From the NCBI GenBank assembly GCA_028287235.1, contig JAQBQB010000019.1, positions 1 to 64,000 on the forward strand: 64,000 nt of DNA, in the 5' to 3' direction. The position numbers were made by a program, and so were the translations under genes. Positions 15,336 to 22,702 of the stretch are shown piece after piece; within the stretch, counting starts at the first letter, position 1; each line of letters begins with the position of its first letter. The stretch comes from Gemmatimonadota bacterium (lineage in GTDB: Bacteria; Gemmatimonadota; Gemmatimonadetes; Gemmatimonadales; Gemmatimonadaceae). The notes under the pieces were generated by a model that saw nothing but the letters and a program-made list of their open reading frames with translations, was not told the DNA's origin and did not search any database.

Positions 15336-16333
15336 TCGCTCGACGCTGGGAGCTGGTCGCTCGTAGCTGCCTTGTCGTGCTGCTCGTTCTCGGCGCACGA
15401 TCCGTACGCGCCCAGACCGACGCGCCGGAGCGCATCGACCGCGGTCGCTTCACGGCCGTGTTCTATCCGGCCGAGCGCGCGCTGGCCACCTCGTTGCTCG
15501 ACGACGCGGTGCGCGCCGACAGCTTTCCCGGCCTGCCGCGCCCGCGCGAGCGCGTGCTGCTCGCCGTGGCGCCCGACCGCCGGCGGTTTCGCGAGTGGGT
15601 TGGCCCCGAGGCGCCGGAGTGGGGCGCGGCGATCGCGTTCCCGGAGTCGCACCGCATCGTGATGCAGGGTCGGTCGGCGGGGTCGGACGCCGGCAATCCG
15701 CACGAAGTGTTGCGGCACGAGCTCGCGCATCTGGCGCTGCACGAATATCTGGGCGATCTGCCGCCGCGCTGGTTCGACGAAGGGTACGCGAGCTACGCCG
15801 CGCACGAATGGAATCGCGACGACATGGTATCGGCGAACCTCGCGCTCGCCGTGCGTGGAACGCCGACGTTCGCGCAGCTCGACGAACGATTCGGCGCCGG
15901 GGCAACGAGCGCGCAGAGCGCGTACGCGCTCGCCTACCGCGCCGTCGTGGACCTGGCGGGCCTCGACACGACGCACGGCCTATCACGGTTCTTTGAACGA
16001 TGGCGCGCCGAGGGAACGATGGACCGCGCGATGCGCTCGGCGTATGGACTCACGCTCGCCGGCTTCGAGCAACGTTGGCAGCAGCGCACGCGGCGGCGGT
16101 ATGGCGCACTCGCGTTGATGGGCGACGTCACCATTGGCGGCCTGTTCATCGTGATCGTGATCTTTCCGCTGTTTCTCGCCCGCCGGCATCGGGACCGGGT
16201 GCGCATGGCCGCGCTCGTCGCGGCGGACGAGGCCGCCGAGCGAGCGGCGCGCGCGAGCGCGATCGAGGCATTGCTGCGCGGGGACGATGAGACTGATTTT
16301 GGGGATGGGCCGCCATCGGCGCCCTCATCTTAA
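15332..16333 (+). CDS. Membrane-anchored gluzincin (peptidase MA-like) protein
   Basis: 333 aa if started at CTG 15332. The frame has no ATG, and its only other plausible initiators are a TTG deep inside the previous gene (15206) or a GTG inside the signal peptide. From CTG the protein opens with a complete signal peptide (IARRWELVARSCLVVLLVLG then ARSVRAQ). The CTGA overlap with the previous stop copies the ATGA overlaps used throughout this operon. The mature part has HELAH followed by WFDEGYASY, i.e. HExxH plus a downstream Glu, as in gluzincin zinc peptidases. A transmembrane helix (FIVIVIFPLFLA) near the C-terminus is followed by a basic cytoplasmic tail. Last gene of the operon; substrate unknown. 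Confidence 0.7.
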   Translation: MIARRWELVARSCLVVLLVLGARSVRAQTDAPERIDRGRFTAVFYPAERALATSLLDDAVRADSFPGLPRPRERVLLAVAPDRRRFREWVGPEAPEWGAAIAFPESHRIVMQGRSAGSDAGNPHEVLRHELAHLALHEYLGDLPPRWFDEGYASYAAHEWNRDDMVSANLALAVRGTPTFAQLDERFGAGATSAQSAYALAYRAVVDLAGLDTTHGLSRFFERWRAEGTMDRAMRSAYGLTLAGFEQRWQQRTRRRYGALALMGDVTIGGLFIVIVIFPLFLARRHRDRVRMAALVAADEAAERAARASAIEALLRGDDETDFGDGPPSAPSS

Positions 16334-16385
16334 TCGGTCCGTAATGTGCCGATCATCGTCACGTAACTTCGCGTCAGCACGTTGC

Positions 16386-16414
16386 TTGACAGCTTTCCGG
16401 GGAAGGTCTACACT
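16386..16414 (+). promoter_or_regulatory. Sigma-70-type promoter before small membrane protein and tRNA-Val
   Basis: A perfect TTGACA at 16386-16391, a 17-bp spacer, and TACACT at 16409-16414. The expected transcription start near 16421 lies only a few bases before the ATG at 16424, so the first message would be almost leaderless. This is the best-scoring promoter seen by eye in the window. Confidence 0.7.
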
Positions 16415-16423
16415 ACACCCATT

Positions 16424-16594
16424 ATGGTAGCGAACGAGACGTCGTCCCGAATGCGGGGCTTGATGTGGTGGGGAATTGCGGCGGTGGTGATCCTCGCGGG
16501 CTTCGCCGACCTGGCGCGGGGCGGCGAGACCATCGCGCCGATTCTCCTTGCCGTGGGCTATTGCGTCCTCATTCCACTCGCCATTCTGAAGTAG
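16424..16594 (+). CDS. Small two-helix membrane protein
   Basis: 56 aa. Two hydrophobic segments, about residues 13-30 (LMWWGIAAVVILAGFADL) and 37-55 (IAPILLAVGYCVLIPLAIL), separated by a short polar turn. No recognised family. The ATG at 16424 sits just downstream of a strong promoter and lacks an obvious Shine-Dalgarno; an in-frame TTG at 16382 would start inside the promoter and is unlikely. The tRNA gene begins 21 bp after its stop, so the two may share a transcript. Function unknown. Confidence 0.6.
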   Translation: MVANETSSRMRGLMWWGIAAVVILAGFADLARGGETIAPILLAVGYCVLIPLAILK

Positions 16595-16615
16595 CAGAAC
16601 CGGCGTCGCGGCGTC

Positions 16616-16689
16616 GGGCGAATAGCTCAGTTGGTTAGAGCACCTGCCTTACACGCAGGGTGTCGGGGGTTCGAGTCCCTCTTCGCCCA
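16616..16689 (+). tRNA. tRNA-Val (anticodon TAC)
   Basis: The cloverleaf folds fully: acceptor arms GGGCGAA and TTCGCCC with discriminator A, D-arm GCTC/GAGC, anticodon stem CCTGC/GCAGG around loop CTTACAC giving anticodon TAC, and a T-arm with TTCGAGT. The 3' CCA is not encoded, so it must be added post-transcriptionally. It probably shares the promoter at 16386. Confidence 0.95.
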
Positions 16690-16781
16690 TGTACGAAGAG
16701 CCACGTAGGAAAAGATGTCGAGACCGCGAACCCGAGTGCACGACACGGGGTATGAGAGATCAACGTTTGGGAGGTAGAACC

Positions 16782-18518
16782 GTGAAGTCAACGCAACGCC
16801 ATGTGGCAGCCGCCGCGGGCTTCCTCGCCGTAACCCTGGCGAGCACTCCGCTGCTTGCGCAAATCGCCGCGCAGCGCGGTGGTCCCCCGGGTGCGGACAC
16901 CCCGTACATCCTCGTCTCCACGTTCGCGAGCCCCGACCGGACCCTCGGGGTCACGACGGCGGACGAAGTGCGCAAGCGGATTCAGGACCAGCATGCAGCC
17001 AAGGAGCTGTACGTGGTCCCGAAGACGAGCATCAACAGCACGCTCGAAGCGTCGGGCTATCGCCCCGATTCGGCGCTGAACGCGTCGGATCTCATGGAGC
17101 TCTCCAAGCAGCTCCATGGCGAGTACGTGCTCGACGGCAAGGTTTCCAAGACGGCCACCGGCGTTCGGGCCGAGACGCGTCTCCTGATGCGCACCGGCAC
17201 GCAGACGGTTGCGCAACCGCTTCCGCCGGTCGACGGCAAGGACGCGGGCGACGTGGCAAAGGGCGTCGAGAAGGGAATCGCCGACGCGCTCAAGGGCATG
17301 AAGCCGTACAAGGATTGCACCAACGACCTGCGCGCCGCCAAGTACGACCAGGCCGCGAAGGACGCCAAGCTCGGCATCGTCGCGTATTCCAATTCGTCGC
17401 TCAACCGCCTGTGCCTGTTGTCGGCGTACAGCAACGCCAAGATGTCGCCCGACTCGATCATCACCGCGGCGAACGCCGTGCTGGCGATCGACAAGACGAG
17501 CATGATCTCGCTGGCCAACCTCGCCGCCGCCTATGCGGAAAAGGGCGACACGGCCAAGGCGATCGAAACGAACCTCGCGATCTACCGCAACGATCCGTCG
17601 AACTCGGCGGTCGCGCAGTCGATCGTGCAGCAGCTCGCGCAGTCGGGCGCACCGGACAAAGCGCTGCCGATCATCGACTCGCTGCTCAAGGACAACCCGG
17701 CGGATCCGGGAATGCTGCGCACGAAGTGGCTGTTGCAGCTTCGCGCGAAGCAGTACAAGCAGGCGTTGGCCACGGGTGAAGAGCTGATCAAGGCCGACAC
17801 GGCCCAGGCGACGCTCGACTACTACAACCGTCAGATCGGCGCCGCGCAGTCGGACAGCAACACGGCGGCCGTCCAGCAGCTCGCGGTACGTGCCGGCCAG
17901 AAGTTCCCGACCGACGCCAGCTTCCCGTTGCTGCTCGCGCAGAACTACCGGAAGGCAGGCCAGCTGCAGCAGGCGCTCGCGTCGGCTCGTCGGGCCACCG
18001 AGATCGATCCGAAGAACTCCAACGCGTGGCTGTTCGCCATCGTGACGGCGAGCGACCTGAAGATGGCCGACAGCGCAAGTGCGTGGGCGCAAAAGGCGAT
18101 CGCGGCGGGTGTCGACAAGACGACGCTCGGCTCGGCGCTGCTTGGTCCCGCGAGCGATGCGGTAAAGAAGGCGCAGGCGTCCAAGACGCGCGAGGATTGG
18201 TTGGCCGCGCTGCAGGCCGCTGAGGCAGTCGACGCAATTGCACCGACGCCGAACAGCAAGTTCTTCATCGGCGTGGCGTCGTTCTCGGCGGCGCAGGACG
18301 TCATGAACGAAGTCCAGACGCTCGCGAAGAGCAAGAAGAAAGAAGATCAGGCGCAAGCCTGCAGCAACGCGAAGCAAGCCGAGGATCTGTTGGCCAAGAC
18401 GTCGGTGGCGATGCCCGCCGGCGGAAAGGTGGATGCGGCGATCGCCGGCCAGATTCTCGGCGCCGTCACGCAGTACACCGACTACATCGCTCAGGTCAAG
18501 AAGGCCTTCTGCAGGTAA
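16782..18518 (+). CDS. Exported TPR protein
   Basis: 578 aa from GTG 16782, chosen because GGGAGG lies 7 bp upstream (16769-16774); an ATG at 16752 is less well placed. A signal peptide (VAAAAGFLAVTLASTPLLAQ) directs export. Residues about 30-170 form a domain reminiscent of periplasmic nucleotide-free TolB/FlgO-type N-domains (YILVSTFASPD; LSKQLHGEYVLDGKVSK), followed by TPR repeats to the end, with cysteines near residues 182, 206, 532 and the C-terminus that could pair in the periplasm. The gene ends at a strong terminator. No specific function can be assigned. Confidence 0.75.
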   Translation: MKSTQRHVAAAAGFLAVTLASTPLLAQIAAQRGGPPGADTPYILVSTFASPDRTLGVTTADEVRKRIQDQHAAKELYVVPKTSINSTLEASGYRPDSALNASDLMELSKQLHGEYVLDGKVSKTATGVRAETRLLMRTGTQTVAQPLPPVDGKDAGDVAKGVEKGIADALKGMKPYKDCTNDLRAAKYDQAAKDAKLGIVAYSNSSLNRLCLLSAYSNAKMSPDSIITAANAVLAIDKTSMISLANLAAAYAEKGDTAKAIETNLAIYRNDPSNSAVAQSIVQQLAQSGAPDKALPIIDSLLKDNPADPGMLRTKWLLQLRAKQYKQALATGEELIKADTAQATLDYYNRQIGAAQSDSNTAAVQQLAVRAGQKFPTDASFPLLLAQNYRKAGQLQQALASARRATEIDPKNSNAWLFAIVTASDLKMADSASAWAQKAIAAGVDKTTLGSALLGPASDAVKKAQASKTREDWLAALQAAEAVDAIAPTPNSKFFIGVASFSAAQDVMNEVQTLAKSKKKEDQAQACSNAKQAEDLLAKTSVAMPAGGKVDAAIAGQILGAVTQYTDYIAQVKKAFCR

Positions 18519-18542
18519 TCGCGGGGCAGCTTTCTCGCTGAC

Positions 18543-18580
18543 GAAACGCCCGTCGCATGCGCGACGGGCGTTTCGCTTTT
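18543..18580 (+). terminator. Rho-independent terminator
   Basis: A perfect 14-bp stem (GAAACGCCCGTCGC and its complement) with a 4-base loop ATGC, arms at 18543-18556 and 18561-18574, followed by GCTTTT. It ends the exported TPR gene. The minus-strand lipid kinase stops directly at its edge, so the hairpin may serve both converging transcripts, although the T-run favours the plus strand. Confidence 0.88.
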
Positions 18581-19479
18581 CAGGCCTGTTCTTCTTCGCC
18601 GGGCAAACGCGCCACGTGCACCCAGAGATCGCGCGGCCGCGCGCGGTAGGTGAGCCGCTGCGCGTTCGACGTCTCACCGTCGACGTTCACGGCCATGGGC
18701 TCGCGCGCCTCGATCGTCACCGATCGTACTTGCGCGTAGTGCACGCCTTCCTCGCCGACATGCTCGCCGCGCTTCACCTTGAACACCGTGCGCGCGAAGT
18801 CCTTGCGCGACATTCCCTCGACGACGCACAAGTCGAGCAGGCCGTCGGTGGCCGACGCCATTGGCGTGACCATGGTGCCGCCGCCGGTGGATCGGGTAAG
18901 GCCCACGGCGAACATGAGGAACTCGCCCTCGTATTCGAAACCGTCGGCGGTGAACTTCGCGTACGTGGACTGGAGGTCGGCGAACTTGCGCATGCCGCTG
19001 ATGGCGTACGCCAGCGAGCCGAGGGATTCCTTCGCTTCGGCCGGCGTGTCGGCGGTGGCTTCGGCGCCCACGCCACCGATCGACACGTTCAGAAACCGGC
19101 GCCCGTTCAGCGACGCGGTGTCGAGTCGCCTGGGCTTGCGTTGGAGGATAACATCCATGGCATGATCGGCGTCCGCCGGTATGCCCACCTGTCGCGCAAA
19201 ATCGTTCGCCGTTCCGAGGGGAATGATCCCGAGCGGCACGTCATAGCCATCCAGACCATTCACGACTTCATTGAGCGTTCCGTCGCCGCCGGCGGCGGCA
19301 ACCACGTCCACCCCGCGCCGGGCGAACTCCGTCGCCAGCGCGGCGGCTTCGCCCGCTTCGAACGTGGCTCTCGCCTCGACGAGATGGCCCTTGTCGCGCA
19401 CCCAGCTCACGAGGTGCCGCACGTCGGAGCGGTCGGCGCGCGCGCCGTGGACGATCAGCGCAATGTGCTTGGAAGGCAT
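18580..19479 (-). CDS. YegS/DgkB-family lipid kinase
   Basis: 299 aa. It has the diacylglycerol/sphingosine kinase catalytic motif AAAGGDGTLNEVVNGL, the substrate segment GIIPLGTANDFARQVG and the C-terminal domain with DGLLDLCVVEG and NVDGE. Such soluble enzymes phosphorylate lipids such as diacylglycerol or phosphatidylglycerol with ATP. The start is the ATG read leftward from 19479 (MPSKHIALIVHG); an upstream in-frame extension of 29 codons would run through the start of rsmH and is not supported. Its start codon overlaps that of rsmH on the other strand by 2 bp. Confidence 0.85.
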   Translation of the reverse strand: MPSKHIALIVHGARADRSDVRHLVSWVRDKGHLVEARATFEAGEAAALATEFARRGVDVVAAAGGDGTLNEVVNGLDGYDVPLGIIPLGTANDFARQVGIPADADHAMDVILQRKPRRLDTASLNGRRFLNVSIGGVGAEATADTPAEAKESLGSLAYAISGMRKFADLQSTYAKFTADGFEYEGEFLMFAVGLTRSTGGGTMVTPMASATDGLLDLCVVEGMSRKDFARTVFKVKRGEHVGEEGVHYAQVRSVTIEAREPMAVNVDGETSNAQRLTYRARPRDLWVHVARLPGEEEQA

Positions 19480-20413
19480 GTCGCTAAATAACGCATACCA
19501 CGCGCCTGTGCTCGCCAGCGAGGTCACCGAGCTGCTGCGGGGGTGCGAACGCGTGCTCGACGGCACCCTCGGCGGCGGCGGCCATAGCGCGGCGCTGTTG
19601 CACGCCGGCGTGCGAACGGTGATCGGCGTGGATCGCGATCCCGACGCCTTGGTCGCCGCGTCCGCGCGGCTGCACGACTTTACCGAGGCAGGCCGCTTCT
19701 CGGCGGTGGAATCGAACTACGCGGCGATCGACGAGCTTCCGTCGCTCGAGGGGATGTCGTTCGACGGCATCCTTCTCGACCTCGGAATCTCGTCGCACCA
19801 GATCGACGACGAGCAGCGTGGATTTACATTCCGTCTCGGCGCGCGGCTCGACATGCGCATGGGCGGCGAGAACGACGTCGCGGCCGACGCCGCCGGAATT
19901 CTCAACCACGAAGACGAAGCGACCCTGACGAACATCTTCAAGGACTACGGTGACGAGCCCAAGGCGGGCCGGCTCGCGCGCGAGATCGTACGCCGCCGCG
20001 GGAACCGACCGTTCGAGACGAGCGACGATCTCGTCGGCGCGATCCGCGCGGTGCTCGGCGCGCGCAGCGGGTCGGGGGACTTCGCGCGGCTCTTTCAGGC
20101 AGTGCGCATCGCCGTCAACGACGAGCTGTCCGGCCTCGTTCGCGCGCTGCCGGCGCTTCGCGACCGACTGACGCCGGGCGGCACGCTCGTCGTCATCGCC
20201 TACCACTCGGGAGAGGACCGCATCGTCAAGAACGCCTTCCGCGACTGGAGCTCGGCGTGCGTCTGTCCGCCCAAGCACCCGTTCTGCACCTGCCGCGGCG
20301 TGGCGCTCGGTACGACGGTCACGCGCCGCGCGCGCATCGCCTCGGAAGACGAAGTCATTCAGAACCCGCGCGCTCGCAGCGCCAGGCTCCGCGCATGGCG
20401 AAGCGCGCCGTGA
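19478..20413 (+). CDS. rsmH: 16S rRNA (cytosine1402-N4)-methyltransferase RsmH (MraW)
   Basis: 311 aa. Conserved N-terminus YHAPVLASEVTELL, SAM-binding DGTLGGGGHSAALL, DLGISSHQIDD, FRLGARLDMRM and the characteristic AYHSGEDRIVKNAF, plus the late cysteine cluster CVCPPKHPFC. RsmH methylates C1402 in the ribosomal decoding site. It opens the division/cell-wall cluster as is usual, but no mraZ precedes it. The ATG at 19478 shares two bases with the divergent lipid-kinase start; an ATG 5 codons upstream (19463) is the alternative. The 3' end overlaps ftsL by 19 bp. Confidence 0.95.
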   Translation: MSLNNAYHAPVLASEVTELLRGCERVLDGTLGGGGHSAALLHAGVRTVIGVDRDPDALVAASARLHDFTEAGRFSAVESNYAAIDELPSLEGMSFDGILLDLGISSHQIDDEQRGFTFRLGARLDMRMGGENDVAADAAGILNHEDEATLTNIFKDYGDEPKAGRLAREIVRRRGNRPFETSDDLVGAIRAVLGARSGSGDFARLFQAVRIAVNDELSGLVRALPALRDRLTPGGTLVVIAYHSGEDRIVKNAFRDWSSACVCPPKHPFCTCRGVALGTTVTRRARIASEDEVIQNPRARSARLRAWRSAP

Positions 20414-20727
20414 GCTCGGGCCGCCGCGGGCGGTCGCTCATCGCCGTGCTGCTTGTTGGTTTCGTCCTGGTGACCACGGGCGTCATTGCTCGCAGAGTGC
20501 GAGGTCTCCAACAGCAGCGGGAGATTCGCGATTTGCAGCGGACGCGCGATGCCCTCGACGCGGAGCGTATGCGGCTCGACGGCGCGATTCGCGACGCGTC
20601 GAGCCGCAACCGGCTGCAGCCGATCGCCGAGCAACGTTTGAACATGCACATTCCCAAGCCGGAAGAGCAGGTGTTTCTGAAACGCAGTCCGGTCCCCGCA
20701 GCCCGGCCGCCGCATGATTCGCTCTAG
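20395..20727 (+). CDS. ftsL: FtsL-like division protein
   Basis: 110 aa: short basic cytoplasmic tail, one membrane helix (SLIAVLLVGFVLVTTGVIA), then a coiled coil rich in Arg/Leu (LQQQREIRDLQRTRDALDAE) and a tail ending at PPHDSL. The topology, length and position between rsmH and ftsI are those of FtsL, which links FtsQ/FtsB to FtsI-FtsW. Sequence conservation in this family is low, so the assignment rests on topology and synteny. It overlaps rsmH by 19 bp and ftsI by 14 bp. Confidence 0.82.
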   Translation: MAKRAVSSGRRGRSLIAVLLVGFVLVTTGVIARRVRGLQQQREIRDLQRTRDALDAERMRLDGAIRDASSRNRLQPIAEQRLNMHIPKPEEQVFLKRSPVPAARPPHDSL

Positions 20728-22702
20728 ACGGATCAAGCTCGCGCACACGGTGCTCGCGCTCTTCGCCATCGCCATCCTCGGGAAGGCAGCGAGCGTGCAG
20801 CTCGTGCATGGCAGCAAGTGGCTCGCGCAGGCGGAGCGGCAACAGACCACGGCGCGCAACATTCCGGCGCCACGCGGCGAGATTCTCGACGCCACGCGAC
20901 GGGTGCTCGCGCAGAGCCGCGAGATGGTGCGGCTGGAGATTGCGCCGCGCGAAGTCACCGAGCCCGCGAAGCTGCGGGCGGCGCTGGCCAAGCTCGACAT
21001 CGACAAGGCGCTGATCGCCCGCGCGCTCGATACGTCGGCGAAGTATCTAACGATCCCCGGGCGCTTTCTCGCGGTCGATGCCGCGGATGCAACGTCGCTG
21101 CGCGGCGTCCACTCGTACGCCACGGTCATGCGCGCACTGGCCGCGTCGCAGGGCGCGGAAGGGATCGTGGGCCACGTGGACGCCGACAACAAAGCCGTGG
21201 ACGGACTCGAGCTCTCGCTCGACTCCATCCTTCGCGGCATCGCCGGCACCACCACGGTATACAAGGACTCGAAAGGCCAGGTGCGCGAGTCGCCGATCGC
21301 GCCGGGCACCGCGCCGACGAAGGGAAATAGTGTCGTTCTGACAATAAATGCCGACCTACAGGAGATCGCGGAAAAGGCGCTCGCCGACGCCGTGGTCCGC
21401 ATGGGTGCGGAAGGCGGCGACATCGTCATTCTCGATCCGCACGACGGCGAGGTGCTCGCCATGGCGAGCCGGCGTCTCGACCGCCAGACGTCCGCCGCGG
21501 TGCTCACCGAGCCGTTCGAGCCGGGATCCACGATGAAGCCCTTTCTCGCCGCGGGCCTGCTCCAGCGCGGCCTCGTGCGCGACGAAGACTCCGTCGACAC
21601 CGGCAACGGCGTGCTGCAGGTGAAGGGACGGTCGCAGCCCATCCACGACGATCACCTCATCGGGCGTGCGCCGTTGGCCAAGGTGCTCCAATGGTCGAGC
21701 AACATCGGCATCGTGAAGTTCTCCGAGCGATTGTCGCCGCAGCAGGAATTCGAAACGCTGCGTGATTTCGGGTTCGGTACTCCGACCGGGCTGCCGTACC
21801 CCACGGAATCGTCGGGCAGCCTGCGTCCGCCCAAGACGTGGTCGCTGGCATCGGCGAACTCGATGGCGATGGGCTACGAGATCGCCGTCACCCCGTTGCA
21901 GCTCGCCGTGGCATACGCGCCGTTCGCGAACGGCGGAGAGCTGGTGGAGCCGGCGCTCGTGAAGGAGATCATCGGGCCCGATGGTGCCGTGCGGTATCGG
22001 CATTCCAGGCGCGTGGTGCGCCGGGTGATGTCGAAAGCGGTGGCTGAAAAACTCCGCCACATGCTGCTCGACGTCGTCGATGAGGGGACAGCGCTCCAAG
22101 CCGCGCTCGACAACTATCTGCTGGCCGGCAAGACCGGTACGCCCCGCGTGTCGGTGCGCGGCCGCTACGTCGAGGGCCGGTACAACCCGAACTTCGTCAG
22201 CCTCTTTCCCGGCGACGCTCCGCAATACGTCATGATCGTCAAGCTCACCGCACCGACGAGCTCGATCTACGCCGCGTCGACGGCGGCGCCGGTGACGAAG
22301 GCGATCCTCCAAGCCGCGATCGCCGCGCGGGACGCCGCCCTCGATCGCTCCAAGCTCGCGTCGAGCGTGGTGCCGATGCGGCGCGACACCACGAAGCGCC
22401 TGGCCTCTCGCCTTACCAGGCCCGCTGTTCCGACCCACGCCGCCGGCGACGATGCGCCGGACCAGGGAGGCAGCATTCCCTTCGTCGTGAACCTTCCGGC
22501 GCCGCCCGAAGAGCCGATTCCGCGTCTCATCAAGCCGATTCCCGAAGTCCGGGGGCTCAACCTCCGCGACGCGGTGCGTTCGTTGCACAGTGCTGGCTTT
22601 CGCGTTCAGCTCGCCCGGGGAGGAGGCGCTCCCAGCACCGAACCCGCCGCCGGCGCGCTGATACCCACTGGAGCGTTGGTTCGATTGCACTTCGATTACT
22701 AA
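20714..22702 (+). CDS. ftsI: Division transpeptidase FtsI (PBP3-type) with PASTA domain
   Basis: 662 aa. N-terminal membrane helix (TVLALFAIAILGKAASVQL), class-B PBP dimerisation domain (PRGEILDATRRVLAQS), and a transpeptidase with S272-T-M-K275, S328-S-N330 and K473-T-G-T476. The last 60 residues are a PASTA domain (IPEVRGLNLRDAVRSLHSAG). FtsI cross-links septal peptidoglycan in the periplasm together with FtsW. It overlaps ftsL by 14 bp and abuts murE without a gap. A PASTA domain on the division PBP is common in Gram-positives and some other phyla and absent from E. coli PBP3. Confidence 0.95.
   Translation: MIRSRRIKLAHTVLALFAIAILGKAASVQLVHGSKWLAQAERQQTTARNIPAPRGEILDATRRVLAQSREMVRLEIAPREVTEPAKLRAALAKLDIDKALIARALDTSAKYLTIPGRFLAVDAADATSLRGVHSYATVMRALAASQGAEGIVGHVDADNKAVDGLELSLDSILRGIAGTTTVYKDSKGQVRESPIAPGTAPTKGNSVVLTINADLQEIAEKALADAVVRMGAEGGDIVILDPHDGEVLAMASRRLDRQTSAAVLTEPFEPGSTMKPFLAAGLLQRGLVRDEDSVDTGNGVLQVKGRSQPIHDDHLIGRAPLAKVLQWSSNIGIVKFSERLSPQQEFETLRDFGFGTPTGLPYPTESSGSLRPPKTWSLASANSMAMGYEIAVTPLQLAVAYAPFANGGELVEPALVKEIIGPDGAVRYRHSRRVVRRVMSKAVAEKLRHMLLDVVDEGTALQAALDNYLLAGKTGTPRVSVRGRYVEGRYNPNFVSLFPGDAPQYVMIVKLTAPTSSIYAASTAAPVTKAILQAAIAARDAALDRSKLASSVVPMRRDTTKRLASRLTRPAVPTHAAGDDAPDQGGSIPFVVNLPAPPEEPIPRLIKPIPEVRGLNLRDAVRSLHSAGFRVQLARGGGAPSTEPAAGALIPTGALVRLHFDY

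Noticed and set aside
16689-16781. An upstream ATG just after the tRNA as the start of the exported TPR protein
   Set aside because: This extension would add basic residues before the signal peptide and begins at the tRNA discriminator base. The GTG at 16782 has a strong ribosome-binding site.
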